DNA of 64,000 bases from Cryptomeria japonica (GCF_030272615.1 NW_026729339.1:30984-94983); one strand, 5' to 3'; shown: positions 1 to 12,003, counted from the stretch's first letter. Numbers and translations: made by a program. Notes: generated from the sequence alone by a model not told the origin.

Positions 1-1541
1 AAATCACCTTTATCCTCCACCCACTTGTATTTTCCTACAAAAGCAAGTTGCACAATTATTTTAAATAAATAATTTATTTAAATCACCTTTATCCTCCACC
101 CACTTGTATTTTCCTACAAAAGCAAGTTGCACAACTATTTTAAATAAATTATTTATTTAAAATCCTATTTATCCTCGCCCACTTGAAACCTTTAATGGTT
201 TCCCTTAAAGTATTCAAACTTGATGGCTTTAAAGTCTTCAAACTTGATGGCTTCCTTCTATAGTCTTCTTAAGACTTTAATGGTTTTCCTTAAAGTCTTC
301 AAGCCTTTAATGGTTCCCCTCAAAGTCTTCAAGCATTTTAATGCTTTATCTTCCTTTTTCTCATTTAAATAAATTAATATTTATTTGAATATTTATCCAA
401 ATACAACTTGCACACATTTATTGAAATAAATGAATTTTTATTTTAATAAAATCCTATTTTCCCTCACCCACCAAATCCACTTGCAAAATCTAATCCCCTT
501 CTAGATTCTTCTAACCCCTTCCTAATTAACTTAATCCATCCCCTAATTATTGTCACATTCCTAAGCAAAATGGAGTCACTTCTCAAAGCCTAAAAGTCTT
601 GGATAACCTTTGAAAGCTTCCAACCTTCAACCACTAAATGGCTCAAAGTCTTTGATAACCATTGAAGGCTTTCAACCTTCAACCACTTAATCCCCAAAGT
701 CTCCAATAACCATTAATGGTTACCTCAAACCCTCCCACATGGTTAAAACATTTGTTTTGACTCAACCTCTACCCAACCCAAGGGTCTCATCAAGCCTTTA
801 ATGCTTTGACCATGATTATCTCTTAATCATTTGCACAAAGGTTTATCCTTGCATTAACTCCTAATCCAGTGGGTAATCCTAATTTAGGCTTGACCCTTAC
901 CTTCTAGATAACCATGAGGTTTCCTCAGGCATTTAATGCCTCCAACCTCTTCTCTCAACCCAATCTTATGTTGACACTTGTCACCATTTCATTGGTGCAA
1001 ATTGTGCACATGGACCCCCAACTTTCAAGCTTGACCCTTGATTAAACCTTTCAATCCTGGCCATCCATTGCTCCATTTTTCCTATAAATAGAGCCCATTC
1101 CTTCATAATCCAGATCCTGAAAAGTTGTATGCATTTAGGCTATAGACATTTTTAGAGAGCATTTAGCATAGCATAACTAAAATCTTGTCTTTTTGGTTAA
1201 AATACATCATTTTAGCATCAATAGCCTAGTATTTAGCTTTTCATTTCATATTTGAAGCTTAATATTAAATCTCAATCCTCCATAAGCATCCATAGTGCAA
1301 AAAGCTGCTGAGAGCTACACTCATTTGGGACTTGGAGAGGAGAGGAACAAGGGAGGAGCAACTATGAGCATCTTGATTAGCTATTTCATTCTATGTTTAT
1401 ATGCTTTCTATTTCATGCTTAATATCTCTCTTGATATGTCTGTTTAGGATAATCTTTTGTTGCTAACACTAATGTTTGTTTCTTGTGCTCTTGTGTGTGT
1501 TGCTATCAAACAGATTTTCTAATCCTTTTTGTAGAGCATCA
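1..1541 (+). repeat. Left LTR (LTR1), 5' end cut by the window
   Basis: Matches bases 14304-15854 and 28618-30158. By comparison with the two complete LTRs, about 300 bp are missing at the left. It ends in CA at 1540-1541, two bases before the primer-binding site. It holds a direct duplication of about 79 bp (units beginning at 1 and 80) and several AT-rich palindromes built from TTTAAATAAAT. A TATA box lies at 1083-1091. It differs from both other LTRs at several places in its left two-thirds, for example the C of the gacccc run near 1013. Confidence 0.93.
1083..1091 (+). promoter_or_regulatory. LTR TATA box, copy 1
   Basis: TATAAATAG, followed by a C-rich stretch, about 450 bp before the LTR end. 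It is repeated exactly in the other two LTRs. Transcription probably starts about 30 bp downstream, at the U3/R boundary. The placement is inferred from the consensus and no start site can be read directly. Confidence 0.7.
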
Positions 1542-1543
1542 TT

Positions 1544-1564
1544 TGGTGAACCGGACGTGAATCC
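1544..1564 (+). other. Primer-binding site, copy 1
   Basis: TGGTGAACCGGACG and the bases after it begin two bases after the LTR terminal CA. TGG at this spot pairs with the CCA tail of the priming tRNA. It is present after LTR1 and LTR2 and absent after LTR3, as expected for a site belonging to the internal region. I could not assign the tRNA with confidence. Confidence 0.7.
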
Positions 1565-2110
1565 AAACACCAAAAAGATGAACTTTTTTTTTTTAACCAA
1601 TAACATGTTTGAATGTTGAAAATGTCACACAGGTTGCACTTTTGACACTGTTTTGGTGCATTTGACATTATTTTGGCGCTATTCACCCTGTTTCAGTGCT
1701 TTTTCCTTCTCTGTCTTTCCCTTTCTTTTAGTGCGTTTGTGTTAAATAGTGTCTCTGTTCAAACGCAGACTAGCGCTATTGTAACAAAACGTTGTACAAA
1801 TCACCTTGTAACCAAAAAAAAAAAAAAAAAAAATTAGGCTTGTAGAAGCCCACCAAATAGGCGGATTTTACTAACTTTTTTTCTCTTTTGTGCAGATTTA
1901 AATTAGATTAAAAAGTAGATTTATATTTTTTTACTAACTTGTTTTTTGAAGTTGGTTTTAAAAATGAATTCACTTTTTATTTTGGTTTAAAATTAACTTC
2001 ACATTTCAAATTTGGGCTTTTAAAAAAAGAATCACACATTTGTTTGGGGCTCTTAAAAAGAATTTCATTTTTCCAAGGTAAAAAGAACCACAAACTTACA
2101 CAAAAACAAC

Positions 2111-2137
2111 TTTATTTATTTATTTATTTATTTATTT
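2111..2137 (+). repeat. (TTTA)n microsatellite in leader, copy 1
   Basis: Six or so uninterrupted TTTA units ending in a T-run. Also present in copy 2 at 16425-16451. Confidence 0.9.
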
Positions 2138-2576
2138 TTTTGCAAGTTAGGAAACAAACTTCGTTTTGGTGCTTAAATAAACAAGGCAAAATTTATTTCT
2201 TGCATCAAGATAAAACTCACAATCCACACTTCCATTTTTGGTGCAAATAAAATTCACAATCAACTTGTCTCATTTTTAAAGCAATTTTACTTCATGCAAA
2301 CGTATTTTTCATTAAGTTGACCAGGATTTTCAAATTCTAGTTTACTCAAGCAATTGCCTTTGAAAATTAAAAAGAACACCATGATTGTTGGAGCAACATC
2401 TCCAAATAGTTAGATCACATTGCAATGATAGATTAAAAAGAACAAGTGTTTTTCGTGTTTGACACACTTGTGCAAAGAGTTGGTCGAGTGGTCCTACTTC
2501 TAACACACACTATCCTCTCCCTTGGCTTTCGTGGTCCTAGGTGCAAGAGAAAAGTGTTAGTAACACTCAAAATTTT

Positions 2577-2760
2577 ATCTTTTTAAGAGAGGCCTGCCAA
2601 GAGACACATCACTCTTGGGAACGACCTCAAGCGGTAAATCCTTCGAGCCGCTATAGAAATCAGGTGTGAGCGAAAGCTGTAGCCTTGGGTATAGCTGTTC
2701 CTACAGTGTAACTGGCCGAAAGGACAAATGGGCCCCACCACCAGTTACAAGGCTCTTAAG
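2577..2760 (+). ncRNA. Predicted structured leader RNA element, copy 1
   Basis: Three inverted repeats lie close together: AGCGG 2630-2634 with CCGCT 2648-2652, CTGTAG 2677-2682 with CTACAG 2701-2706, and GTAACTGG 2708-2715 with CCAGTTAC 2741-2748. All are perfect and would form adjacent hairpins in the genomic RNA. Base composition is much richer in G and C than the surrounding AT-rich leader. Packaging, dimerisation or translation control are possible roles by analogy with other retroelement leaders. This is inference from pairing only. Confidence 0.5.
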
Positions 2761-4276
2761 TGAGTCACTGCAGAATGAACTTATGTCCAAAAACATCGAA
2801 CATGACTAAACACTTTTAAGTAGTAGCCCACTCGTTCTATTGATTGAGGATATTTGAGATATATTTTAGTGCAAGAGCATAGATGGTTTTGCTCCCAAGA
2901 TACTCACCATACATATTTCCTTGAGTAGAAACATAGCTTTTTGAAAAGTCACTTGTGGCTTGATAAAAGTGGTGACTCCCCCATCATAGGGATCATCTAT
3001 TTGTTATGCTCGTGCAAGACTTAGTATATCACATCCTTACCTGCCAAGGCGGGATTCATAAGGTATGTAGTACCAAAGTCGAAGAAATATCAAGATGTGG
3101 GCTAAATTTATCACAACTGGCCATTTGACCTTAGGGATAAAAAGTGTTTGAAGTGTGTTCGTTTTAAAGACCAAGTGCAAATTGAGCCGACTTCAGGCTT
3201 TGGAAATACACCTTAAAATACATCTAAAGGAAGGGTCAAAAACAAGTCCAAGGATTGGGTTGATCTAGACCCATACTCATTTGTGCCTTTGAGGCAACAT
3301 TCTTGTGTTTGTGTGCTTGCTTTGTTTTCTTGTCAAAGAAAAATCAGAAAATCAATCCCAAAAACATAGTATTCATGCAACATTTCTCAAAAACAAACAA
3401 AAATACCAAAAACAAAGTGCAAACAACAAAGAGACAAATTTTATGACCATTCTTCACATCTTGCGAAAGAAGAAGCGTCATCAGAATATCAACTTGAAAA
3501 GGAGACCATTAAGCTCAAAGGCTTTGATCAAAAGGAGGAACTTCTTCTATCTCAATAGACAAATCTTTGTCTCACATAGAGTCTTTCTAGATCGCATGTG
3601 TCTATACCTTCAAGGTAAAACAAACGAGTTTGATTCAGAATCATTGAATCGTAGAGCTTTTATGCAATATAGAGCTCTGAGTTATCACAAAAATCAAGGA
3701 GGAAAGATTAATCCTAACTTCTTCCCAAACGTCTGCATCACCTAGAACACAGCTCGAGAAATACCACCAACACCTGAAAGGGAAGAGATAGAGTTTGTCC
3801 CATTTGTAACACAAAGTTTTTATTGAAGTTGAAAACATTTTCATCCATCATCTCACTCATACATCATCACTTCATCATCAATCCATCCCAAAACTCTCAA
3901 AACATTAAGAGGTTCTTGTCCCAAATTCTCTTTTAGATATTTCTTGAAATCAAACACATCACATCACTTTTTAGATTGTTTCTACATCTAGGATAAGCTC
4001 ATCCTAAGAGACACATCTACGCAGGTTAAAACTAGTTCATGAGTGAATCCTCTCATTGCTAGGTAGTCAAAATCTGTAACACGTCTCAGATTTCTCTACA
4101 CCTTATCACATCCAAACTTATCAAACAAACAAGCAATTCAAAGAAGAAATTTCGATTACATCTACCTTAAAGTGCTAGAGATCCCCATACAACACAAATC
4201 ACCAACCATCAATCTTTCATTTCATCACCAACTCATCATCATCTTCAATCAACTTCAACACAAACTTGCAAACAAA

Positions 4277-6574
4277 ATGGCTCAAACCCGATCACGATCA
4301 AGGCAACGAGAAATAGAAATTGAGGAAGAAGAGGACAATCTCAATGAATTTCAAGAAGCACTTGGAGGAAATGTGAATGACGAAAACCCAAGTACTCCCA
4401 CTCCTTCAACAATCGAAAGGGTTCAGCATAACCCTCATTTTAACAGATTATTTGATGAAATACTAAGGAGCAATGCGGATGCTCACTTCTTAAAACTCGC
4501 TCAAGAAGGAGCCAAACTCCCCTCGGAATTTGATCTTGCCCAATTAAGACAAGCATCAGAAAGACAAAGTCGCCATGAGGAGGAAAGGCGTAGAGATCCC
4601 ATCAGATATAACATCCCTCGAGGTAACCCACCACCTCCTCCTCCAAATGAAATGGAGATGTTGCGGCAACAAGTCGAGAATCTCGCCCAACAACTTCATA
4701 GTGGTGTTAAGACCAATCAATTTTCACTTAACGACATCTGTCCCTATCTGTTTGATAGGAATCTTTATATGCCACCCTTTCCACGCGGGTTCGAAACACC
4801 CAAATTTGAAAAATATAGAGGAAAGGGGGATCCCCGTGATCATGTCCGAGAATTTCATTCCGCTTGTCTTGAAGTGGCATATGAAGACACCTACCTAATG
4901 CGCCTTTTTCCCCAAAGCTTGGGAGGAACAACCACATCATGGTTTTCCCGACTACCAGGTGGCATTAGAACATTTGAGGAACTCATCCAGAAGTTCCTAT
5001 CTCATTACTCTTATAACATTGAACGCGACATCACCATGGCTGATCTATGCAATACCAAACAAAAACCAGGTGAACTATTCTCTGTATTCCTGCAACGATG
5101 GCGCCAAATGTCTAGCAGACGTTCTCTTCAGTTACCTGAACGAGAACTAGTGGAAATTTTCATTTCCAACTTAAATGAAGAAATGGAATTTCACTTGGAT
5201 GTCAAAGACACAAACTCTTTTAACGATATGATCATCAAGGGTTTAAAATGTGAAAGGGCACTCATCAAGAAAGGACTCATCAAAATCTTTAATGAACCAA
5301 AAGATGGTCCTCGCCCGCACTTCAATAGTGATAAACCAAACTTCTGGAACAAGGATAAGAATATCGTCAACGATGGGGTTGTGGATGCTCGAACTATCCA
5401 AAATGCACAACCCGTGGTTCGGTTTGTAGGACAAAATCCTCCACCTCAGAATAACACAAATGTTCCTTCCAATCAAGGTCGCATCACGTCTCATGATGAA
5501 CCAAGACCTCGTCAGCAAAAAAAAAAAGGAACATACACTCCCTTAGGGGAACCCATTGAAGCAGTGTTGCGACAACTCCTCTCTCAAAATTTGGTCACTC
5601 TACCTAAGCTATCAAACTATGAGCCTCAAGTCAAACCAGCATGGTGGAGAGATACTGAACACTGTGAATTCCATCAAGGAAGAGGACACAAGACAAGTAA
5701 TTGTCACCGATTGAAAGATCTCATTCAGGATCTTATTGATCGAGGAGAAATTGAAATTGAAGGACATGACCCAAAAACAACCAATAATGATCATCTGATG
5801 TTCAAAAATCCACTTCCATCACAAGATCAAAGGGATCCTTCCACTTCCAGACGAGGCACTGATACCACTGATTATACGCAGGCTGCGTATAACTACACTG
5901 TAAATCACCTGTATGATGCTAGTGAACAAATTGCAACTATCACCTTCAAAAATCCCACCTCAAATTGCAATGTTGTTACACATTGTGGCAAGGTCACAAT
6001 AAAGGCAGCTCCACAAGGCACCACCTCCATCCCAAAGCAGTACAATCTTGTGGAACAATTAGACAAAACCCCTGGACTTATATCCATTTTGGAGCTTTTA
6101 CATCTGTCACCCTCTCATAAAACAATCTTGGATCAAGCACTCCAAGAGGCATCAGTCCCTACAAACCTGAACACAGACCAATTTCAAGCCATGGTTGGAA
6201 ATCTAAAGTCATCACCTTGTCTCACTTTTTCCGAAAGTGACAACTCTTCTTTCCAACAACCTCATAATGCTTCGCTACACATTGAAGGCTTTATCAACCA
6301 ACACAGGATCAAGCGAGTCTTGATAGATAATGGAGTAGGCCTAAACATTTGTACACTACAGTTGGTCACAGCATTGGGATATGCAATAGAATTAGTGGAT
6401 CCTTGCAAGAAGATCACCATCAAGGCCTATGATGATGCAGAGCATTCATCCAAAGCAGCTGTGGTACTACCAATCCGAGTGGGCCCTGTGGTAAAGCACA
6501 TCATCTGTCAGGTTTTGGACCTTCCTCTGCCATATAATCTATTATTAGGGAGACCTTGGATACATGCCATGTAA
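4277..6574 (+). CDS. gag-pro: Gag-protease polyprotein, copy 1
   Basis: A 765-residue frame if begun at 4277 (AAAATGGC, a good plant start context). The frame is open from an upstream ATG at 4172, but those 35 residues look like leader. The N-terminal part is acidic, followed by a P-rich stretch and then the retrotransposon gag (capsid) region at about residues 165-300, including PKFEKYRGKGDPRDH. A zinc-knuckle-like CEFHQGRGHKTSNC starts near residue 463. The aspartic protease has its active-site region near residue 683 as IDNG followed by VGLN (AGLN in copy 2), and LLGRPWIHAM at the end. DNG replaces the usual DTG/DSG; I do not know whether this is active. The frame stops at TAA 6572-6574, but the same frame carries on into pol. 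Confidence 0.9.
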   Translation: MAQTRSRSRQREIEIEEEEDNLNEFQEALGGNVNDENPSTPTPSTIERVQHNPHFNRLFDEILRSNADAHFLKLAQEGAKLPSEFDLAQLRQASERQSRHEEERRRDPIRYNIPRGNPPPPPPNEMEMLRQQVENLAQQLHSGVKTNQFSLNDICPYLFDRNLYMPPFPRGFETPKFEKYRGKGDPRDHVREFHSACLEVAYEDTYLMRLFPQSLGGTTTSWFSRLPGGIRTFEELIQKFLSHYSYNIERDITMADLCNTKQKPGELFSVFLQRWRQMSSRRSLQLPERELVEIFISNLNEEMEFHLDVKDTNSFNDMIIKGLKCERALIKKGLIKIFNEPKDGPRPHFNSDKPNFWNKDKNIVNDGVVDARTIQNAQPVVRFVGQNPPPQNNTNVPSNQGRITSHDEPRPRQQKKKGTYTPLGEPIEAVLRQLLSQNLVTLPKLSNYEPQVKPAWWRDTEHCEFHQGRGHKTSNCHRLKDLIQDLIDRGEIEIEGHDPKTTNNDHLMFKNPLPSQDQRDPSTSRRGTDTTDYTQAAYNYTVNHLYDASEQIATITFKNPTSNCNVVTHCGKVTIKAAPQGTTSIPKQYNLVEQLDKTPGLISILELLHLSPSHKTILDQALQEASVPTNLNTDQFQAMVGNLKSSPCLTFSESDNSSFQQPHNASLHIEGFINQHRIKRVLIDNGVGLNICTLQLVTALGYAIELVDPCKKITIKAYDDAEHSSKAAVVLPIRVGPVVKHIICQVLDLPLPYNLLLGRPWIHAM

Positions 6575-8515
6575 GCTGCTCCATCTACCTACCATCAATG
6601 TATCAAGTTCCCACATAACGGTACAAAGATCACAATCCTGGGCAATGCAAATCCCTTTGCATTTTGCCATAATATCAGCCATCAACTAGAAATTACTGTT
6701 CCTAATAATAGGGAAGCCATTTCCTCCACATCATATGTAAGTCCTGCCTCTCTTGCCAGTTTGAACACCCCTATACCCAAGCAAGAAAAGCTTAAGATGA
6801 AAGTAGCAGAGGAAGGTCCTGGGGAATACAACTTGAGTCAACTCTTTTGTGTGGGAAAAATGCCCACTTCTCCTAGAACTCATGGTAAACCACAGCAGGT
6901 ACTCCAGCAACCACTAAACATACCAGCATGTGCTTTGACACCTTTCGTTCTTGGAAAGAGTCAAGAGGAAGAAACACAAGATGAGGACCTGGCAGAATGG
7001 ATCTATAAAGATCCCATCACCATTGATAAACCACGAGTTACGCTTCCTATAGAACAGTATGGCAAAGGTCTCCTCATTATGCAAAGAATGGGGTATGATG
7101 GTCAAAAAGCTTTGGGATATTGAAAACAAGGACGACATGAACCCCTGCTGCTGGAATTCAAGCCCAAAGGTAATACAGGCCTCGGCTTTGAAAAAGAGAT
7201 CTTTCCTAAACTCAAGTTCAAAGGAAAACCCAGCAAACCATTTTGTCCACCTACTGCAAAGCGGGCACCTTTCATAATCAAAGCACCCTCAAGCACCATC
7301 CCAACTGCCCCACCGAGGCTCAGAATCCCAACACAACTATCACCAATGCCAATCATCCCACCAATCGAACCAGTAATCCCATCAGCAGCACCATTAGCAG
7401 CAGCAACTGTATAAGAACCCGCAGCAGCATCTATGGCACTAGCAGTTCCAGCAGAAGCAACTAAGTCAATATTACCGATACTCCCTGTACCCTATTCTTT
7501 TATCCCCATCAATCTTCCTGCAACACCGATCATTACAAAGGTACATCAACCAATCACACCTGCGGTATTTAACTCAAAGGACATCCCAGTATGGTATAGT
7601 AATCGGATGCTGGAAAGTGATTCAGAGACTGACTCACATGAGTGGGAATTTGATTCTGTACAACTTAACACTTCAGATGAGGAAGACACATCACCACCTC
7701 CACCACGCAAAGATATCCCTATTTATGGAGAAGCACAGATAAAGACCACTTGGGTTCCTGAGCTGGAAACGTCTTCCACAGACCCTACGTTTCATCCTAC
7801 GCCTGATTCTGACAGGGAGAGTACCATTAACGACCTTCACCATAATGTCTTAACCCTCACTGATACATCTAACGCACTTAACCTAATCGATGAAGTGATG
7901 CCCATTATCCACCCTGAACTCATCGAATGGAACCAACCAAATCCCCCATGTCTTGACCTCTTCCAAAACGATGAGGTTATCATTGACTTTTTGGAATTAA
8001 GGGATAATCTACCAAGCGGGGATCACAAAGCTGGATTCGCCATTGAACTTAATAGCACAACATACTTCGGGGCGAATGCCAAACCTTTCAGCTGCAAAAA
8101 TATAACAATAAAACATGGATCTACCAGTGAAAACCACACTGTGGCACTATTTGATCCGACAAAAGTAAAAAGAAAGAGCGTGTCCAATAGTGAAAACCTC
8201 TCTGAGGCACCTGAGGATGAAGGGTTTGACATCCTCCCTGCTAGTACACAACAGGAACGATCAACGATTCTCATCGAGGAAACCAAAGAATACAATGTGG
8301 GGACTCTTGAAAATCCTCATATCATACATCTGGCATCTCTTCTCACTCCAGAGGAACAACCTAAATTTATAGAGTTCTTCCAGAAGCGTCAGATCAACTT
8401 TGCATGGTCATATGCAGACATGCCTGGGCTTGATCCTGATTTAGTCATGCATCACCTCACCATAGCAGAAGGAGCCAAACCTGTCAAGCAGAAGCTTCAT
8501 AAGATGCATCCCTAG
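6575..8515 (+). pseudogene. Protease-RT linker of pol, copy 1 (broken)
   Basis: The gag-pro frame continues without a frameshift through a G-patch-like segment (residues MQRMGYDGQKALGY end at 7120), a Pro/Ala-rich segment and an acidic segment, up to the start of RT. In-frame stops are TAA 6572-6574 and TGA 7121-7123 (both shared with copy 2), TAA 7412-7414 and TAG 8513-8515 (both private). At 7412 copy 2 reads TCA, and at 8513 it reads CAG. Linkers of this kind are usual in Tat-type polyproteins; the role of the segment is not known to me. Confidence 0.8.
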
Positions 8516-10135
8516 ATTGCAGTGCTAGTCAAAACAGAACTCAAGAAACTCCTAGATGTTGGTTTCATTAGGCCAATTGATTATGCAGAATGGATCTCCA
8601 ACATTGTGCCTGTCGGCAAACCAAAAGGGGGCATCTGCATTTGTACTGACTTCAGAGATCTGAATAAGGCATGTCCTAAGGATGACTTTCCCCTACAAAA
8701 TATCGACATCATAGTGGATCTAACAGAAGGACATGCGATGCTTTCACTCATGGATGGCTTTTCCGGCTACAATCATATAAAGATCGCACCCGAAGATCAA
8801 CATAAGACTGCCTTCACATGTCCATGGGGCACATACTGCTGGAATGTAATGCCTTTTGGTCTAAAGAATGCAGGAGCGACCTATCAAAGAGAAATGACCA
8901 CCATCTTCCATGACATGATGCATACTATGATGGAAGATTATGTGGATGACTTACTAGCAAAATCACTTATTAGAGAAGGACATCTCCACATCTTAGATCA
9001 AATCTTTGATAGACTGGAACAATATCATGTTCGACTCAACCCAAAGAAATGTGTCTTTGGAGTGACCTCCGGGAAGTTTCTAGGATACATTGTCTCAAGC
9101 AAAGGCATTGAGGTCGATCCAGCAAAGGTTAAGGCAATAATGGACATGCCACCTCCAAAGAATATCAGTCAGCTAAGGACATTACAAGGGCGGCTTCAAT
9201 CCATCCGAAGATTCATTGCACAATTGGCTGATAAGTGTCACCCATTCACACACTTGCTACACAAGAACATCCACTTTCAGTGGGATGCCAGATGCCAACA
9301 AGCATTTCAGACACTTAAAGACTATGTCATGAATCCACCATTGTTGATGCCACCAGATCCAAGTAGACCGTTGTTACTTTATATCTCGGCAACAAGTACA
9401 GCATTGGGTGTACTACTGGCACAACATAATGCAGAAGGCAAAGAATGTGCTATATACTACATCTCTCGCACACTGGTTGGCTATGAACTCAATTACACAC
9501 CTATTGAGCGAGCTTGCCTAGCAGTAATCTTAGCAGCCACTAAACTGAGGCACTATCTATTGACACACAAGGTACAACTCATCGCAAAGATTGACCCACT
9601 CAAGTATTTACTCAGCAAAGCAGCATTGACAGGTCGCTTGGCCAAATGGGTAATGATTCTAAGTGAATTTGACATCGAGTATGTGGACCGTAAAGCTATC
9701 AAAGGGCAGGTCATTGCAGATCAGTTGGCCGATGCACCACTCATAGGCGATCATCCCCTCATTTCCAATTTTCCAGATGAAGAGATATTCATGATCACAG
9801 AAGTACAACCATGGAAACTATATTTTGATGGTTCATACACTAGGCACGGCTCAGGGGCAGGCATTTTGTTTATCACACCTCAAGGTGACAGCATCCCGAA
9901 GTCTTACAGGCTCACATTTCCATGCACAAACAACATAGTAGAGTATGAGGCTTTGATCACAGGACTCAGGTTAGCCGTACAATGGAAATTACAAGAACTA
10001 CAAGTATATGGCAATTCCCAACTAGTCATTCGACAAGCAACAGATGAATATCAGACCAAAGATGATAAACTCATGCCATATAAGCAAATGGTGGACACTC
10101 TAAAGACATCATTTACTACTATCACTTTTGAGTAG
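8516..10135 (+). pseudogene. pol: Reverse transcriptase and two RNase H domains of pol, copy 1
   Basis: Begins just before VKTELKKLLDVGFI and runs 540 codons. RT motifs are TDFRDLNKACPKDDFP, LMDGFSGY, MPFGLKNAGATY and the catalytic YVDD at 8939-8950. The first RNase H (LLLYISATSTALGVLLAQ) lacks the usual catalytic Asp, as is known for Tat elements. The second, archaeal-type RNase H has LYFDGSYTRHGSGAGI and NNIVEYEAL, but reads YGNSQL where YGDSQL is expected (AAT at 10013-10015). The frame stops at TAG 10133-10135, where copy 2 has CAG. Copy 1 also reads Cys for Arg in GGIRICTDF and His for Gln in GYNQI. Confidence 0.9.
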
Positions 10136-11563
10136 ATACCAAGAGATCAGAATCGAGCTGCTCATGCTATGGCTACCATCGCATCTCTCCTAGATCTTCC
10201 ACAACATTCAACATGCTACGAGTTCTTGGTAGAACAACTTTGGATCCCCGCTTATGATATCCCTGAATCCGAGATGATATGTCACCTTGTCGGTTCTGAA
10301 TCCCCATGGTACGGTGAGTTCTACACCTATCTTCGCGATCATACCCTTCCTCCCAACCAATCGAATAACCAACGAAAAACCTTCATTCGCCAAACTACTC
10401 GATATACCATTATTGCCGAAACCCTATACCGACGTAGTCTTGATGGTACTCTCCTTCGATGTCTGGAATAAGGTGAGATAACAAAGGCTTTGGCAGAGGT
10501 ACATCAAGGAATTTGTGGGACTCATTCAAGTGGCCCATCACTCGCCAAGAAACTCCTGCGAGCTGGATATTATTGGCCATCTATGGAAAAGGATTCCTAC
10601 TACTTTGTCAGAAAATGCAAGAAATGTCAAGTTCATGGCAACCTGATACATGCACCAGCTCAGGAACTACAACCAATCACGACACCATGGCCTTTCTGTC
10701 AATGGGGCCTTGACCTTGTGGGTAAGATTCATCCATCTTCATCCAATGGCCATAAATTCATTATTACCGCTACCGAATATTTCACAAAGTGGATCGAAGC
10801 TGTTCCACTTACCCAAGTCACCGGCAAGTAGATCGCCTCATTCATCCTCAACTACATCATCTGCCGGTATGGTGTACCCATGTCCATCATCACAGATAAC
10901 GGTCTTCCTTTCAAAAATCAGGATGTCTCTGAGCTTTGTGAGAAATTTCATATCCAACATCGCTTTTCCACCCCCTATTACCCACAAGGAAATGGTCAGG
11001 CTAAAGCATCCAATAAAAACATATTGAGAATCCTAAAGAAGACAGTCAATGATGCTGGCCGTGATTGGCATGTTCAATTGAATCCAGCATTATGGGCATA
11101 TCAAACTAGCATTCGAACCCCTACAAGTGCAACTCCTTATTCATTGGTCTATGGTGCAGAAGCTATCTTACCTATTGAGGTTGAGATACCATCATTACGA
11201 GTTTCCTTGCAATATCTCATCGATGATGAAGCATACAGAGTCTCACGTCTTCAGGACTTAGAATTACTTGATGAGAAGCGACAAGCTGCATACAATCACC
11301 TCAAAGCCTATCAGTAGCGCATGAGTAGAAGCTACAATCACCGAGTTAGATCTCGTACATTTGAGGTAGGTGATCTTGTTCTTTGAGAGAATCCTCGCAA
11401 CCAACCAAACAGAGAACATCAAGGCAAGTTTGAATCAAATTGGCTCGGCCCATATGTTGTCACTGCTGTATTCGGGTCTGGGGCATATCAGTTGGCTACA
11501 TCAGACGGAGAACCGCTCGCAGATCCAATCAATAGCATGCACCTCAAACAGTTTTATACCTAA
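10136..11563 (+). pseudogene. pol: Integrase and end of pol, copy 1 (broken)
   Basis: The same frame continues through the end of the RNase H to the HHCC zinc finger (EVHQGICGTHSSG, then CKKCQ) and the integrase core: GLDLVG (first Asp), IITDNG (second Asp) and the third motif QGNGQAKASNKN. In that last motif the catalytic Glu is Lys (AAA 11003-11005), as in copy 2. Stops are TAA 10469-10471 and TAG 11315-11317 (shared), TAG 10829-10831 and TGA 11384-11386 (private; copy 2 reads CAG and CGA). The natural end is TAA 11561-11563 after LKQFYT. No chromodomain is seen, consistent with Tat. Confidence 0.9.
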
Positions 11564-11597
11564 GGTGTACAAGGCATCAGGCTCCCCTGCATATTAG

Positions 11598-11690
11598 AAA
11601 ATACCAAAAACATTCAGAAAAATGTCCTAAATAAAATACCAAAAACATTCAGAAAAATGTCCTAAAGAAAATACAAAAACATTCAAAAAA
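11598..11690 (+). repeat. Short tandem repeat, unit about 33 bp, copy 1
   Basis: Three consecutive copies of a unit containing AAAACATTCAGAAAAATGTCC, the last one decayed. The arms CATT and AATG give each unit weak dyad symmetry. Copy 2 has the same array at 25912-26004. Confidence 0.8.
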
Positions 11691-12003
11691 AGTAAAGAAA
11701 AATCATGCATCCAAACGGTGAACAACCACTCCAGTGGCACCTTGGGTAAGTACGATGGCGAAAACCTGGCAAACAGGTGCCACTCGTAAAGGCAATGGCT
11801 CCAGTATCTTTCAGGCTCGTTGCGATCACATTCATACATACACACATCCATCCATCTAACCATGGCTAGTTATTTGATCTGTAATCCAAGAAAGTACTTC
11901 ATGCATCTGGCATCCCGCTTTTTCATAAATCATGTCCAACTTGGGGGCAATGCCCTTACAATCTAGATGATGGAAGTGGATTCTACATTACTGGTGATTC
12001 ATT

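Larger units (their letters stand above)
1565..4276 (+). other. Long untranslated leader, copy 1
   Basis: About 2.7 kb separate the primer-binding site from gag, typical of Tat-type elements. The stretch contains an A-run near 1816-1833, a TTTA microsatellite at 2111-2137, and a GC-richer island at 2577-2760 with several perfect inverted repeats (listed separately). A 146-codon open frame at 3305-3745 recurs in copy 2, but it has a lysine/asparagine-rich composition and no recognisable domain. Because the copies are almost identical everywhere, its retention says little, and I do not call it a gene. Confidence 0.75.

Noticed and set aside
1939-2250. 103-codon open frame in the leader (and 16253-16564)
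   Set aside because: Spans the TTTA microsatellite and encodes Phe/Lys-rich low-complexity text.
3305-3745. 146-codon open frame in the leader, kept in both element copies
   Set aside because: Copies are nearly identical everywhere, so retention is not evidence of selection. Composition is low-complexity basic and no domain is visible.
4172-4276. Upstream ATG at 4172 as gag start
   Set aside because: The extra 35 residues are Ile/His/Gln-rich leader-like text. The ATG at 4277 has a better context and opens the usual basic/acidic gag N terminus.
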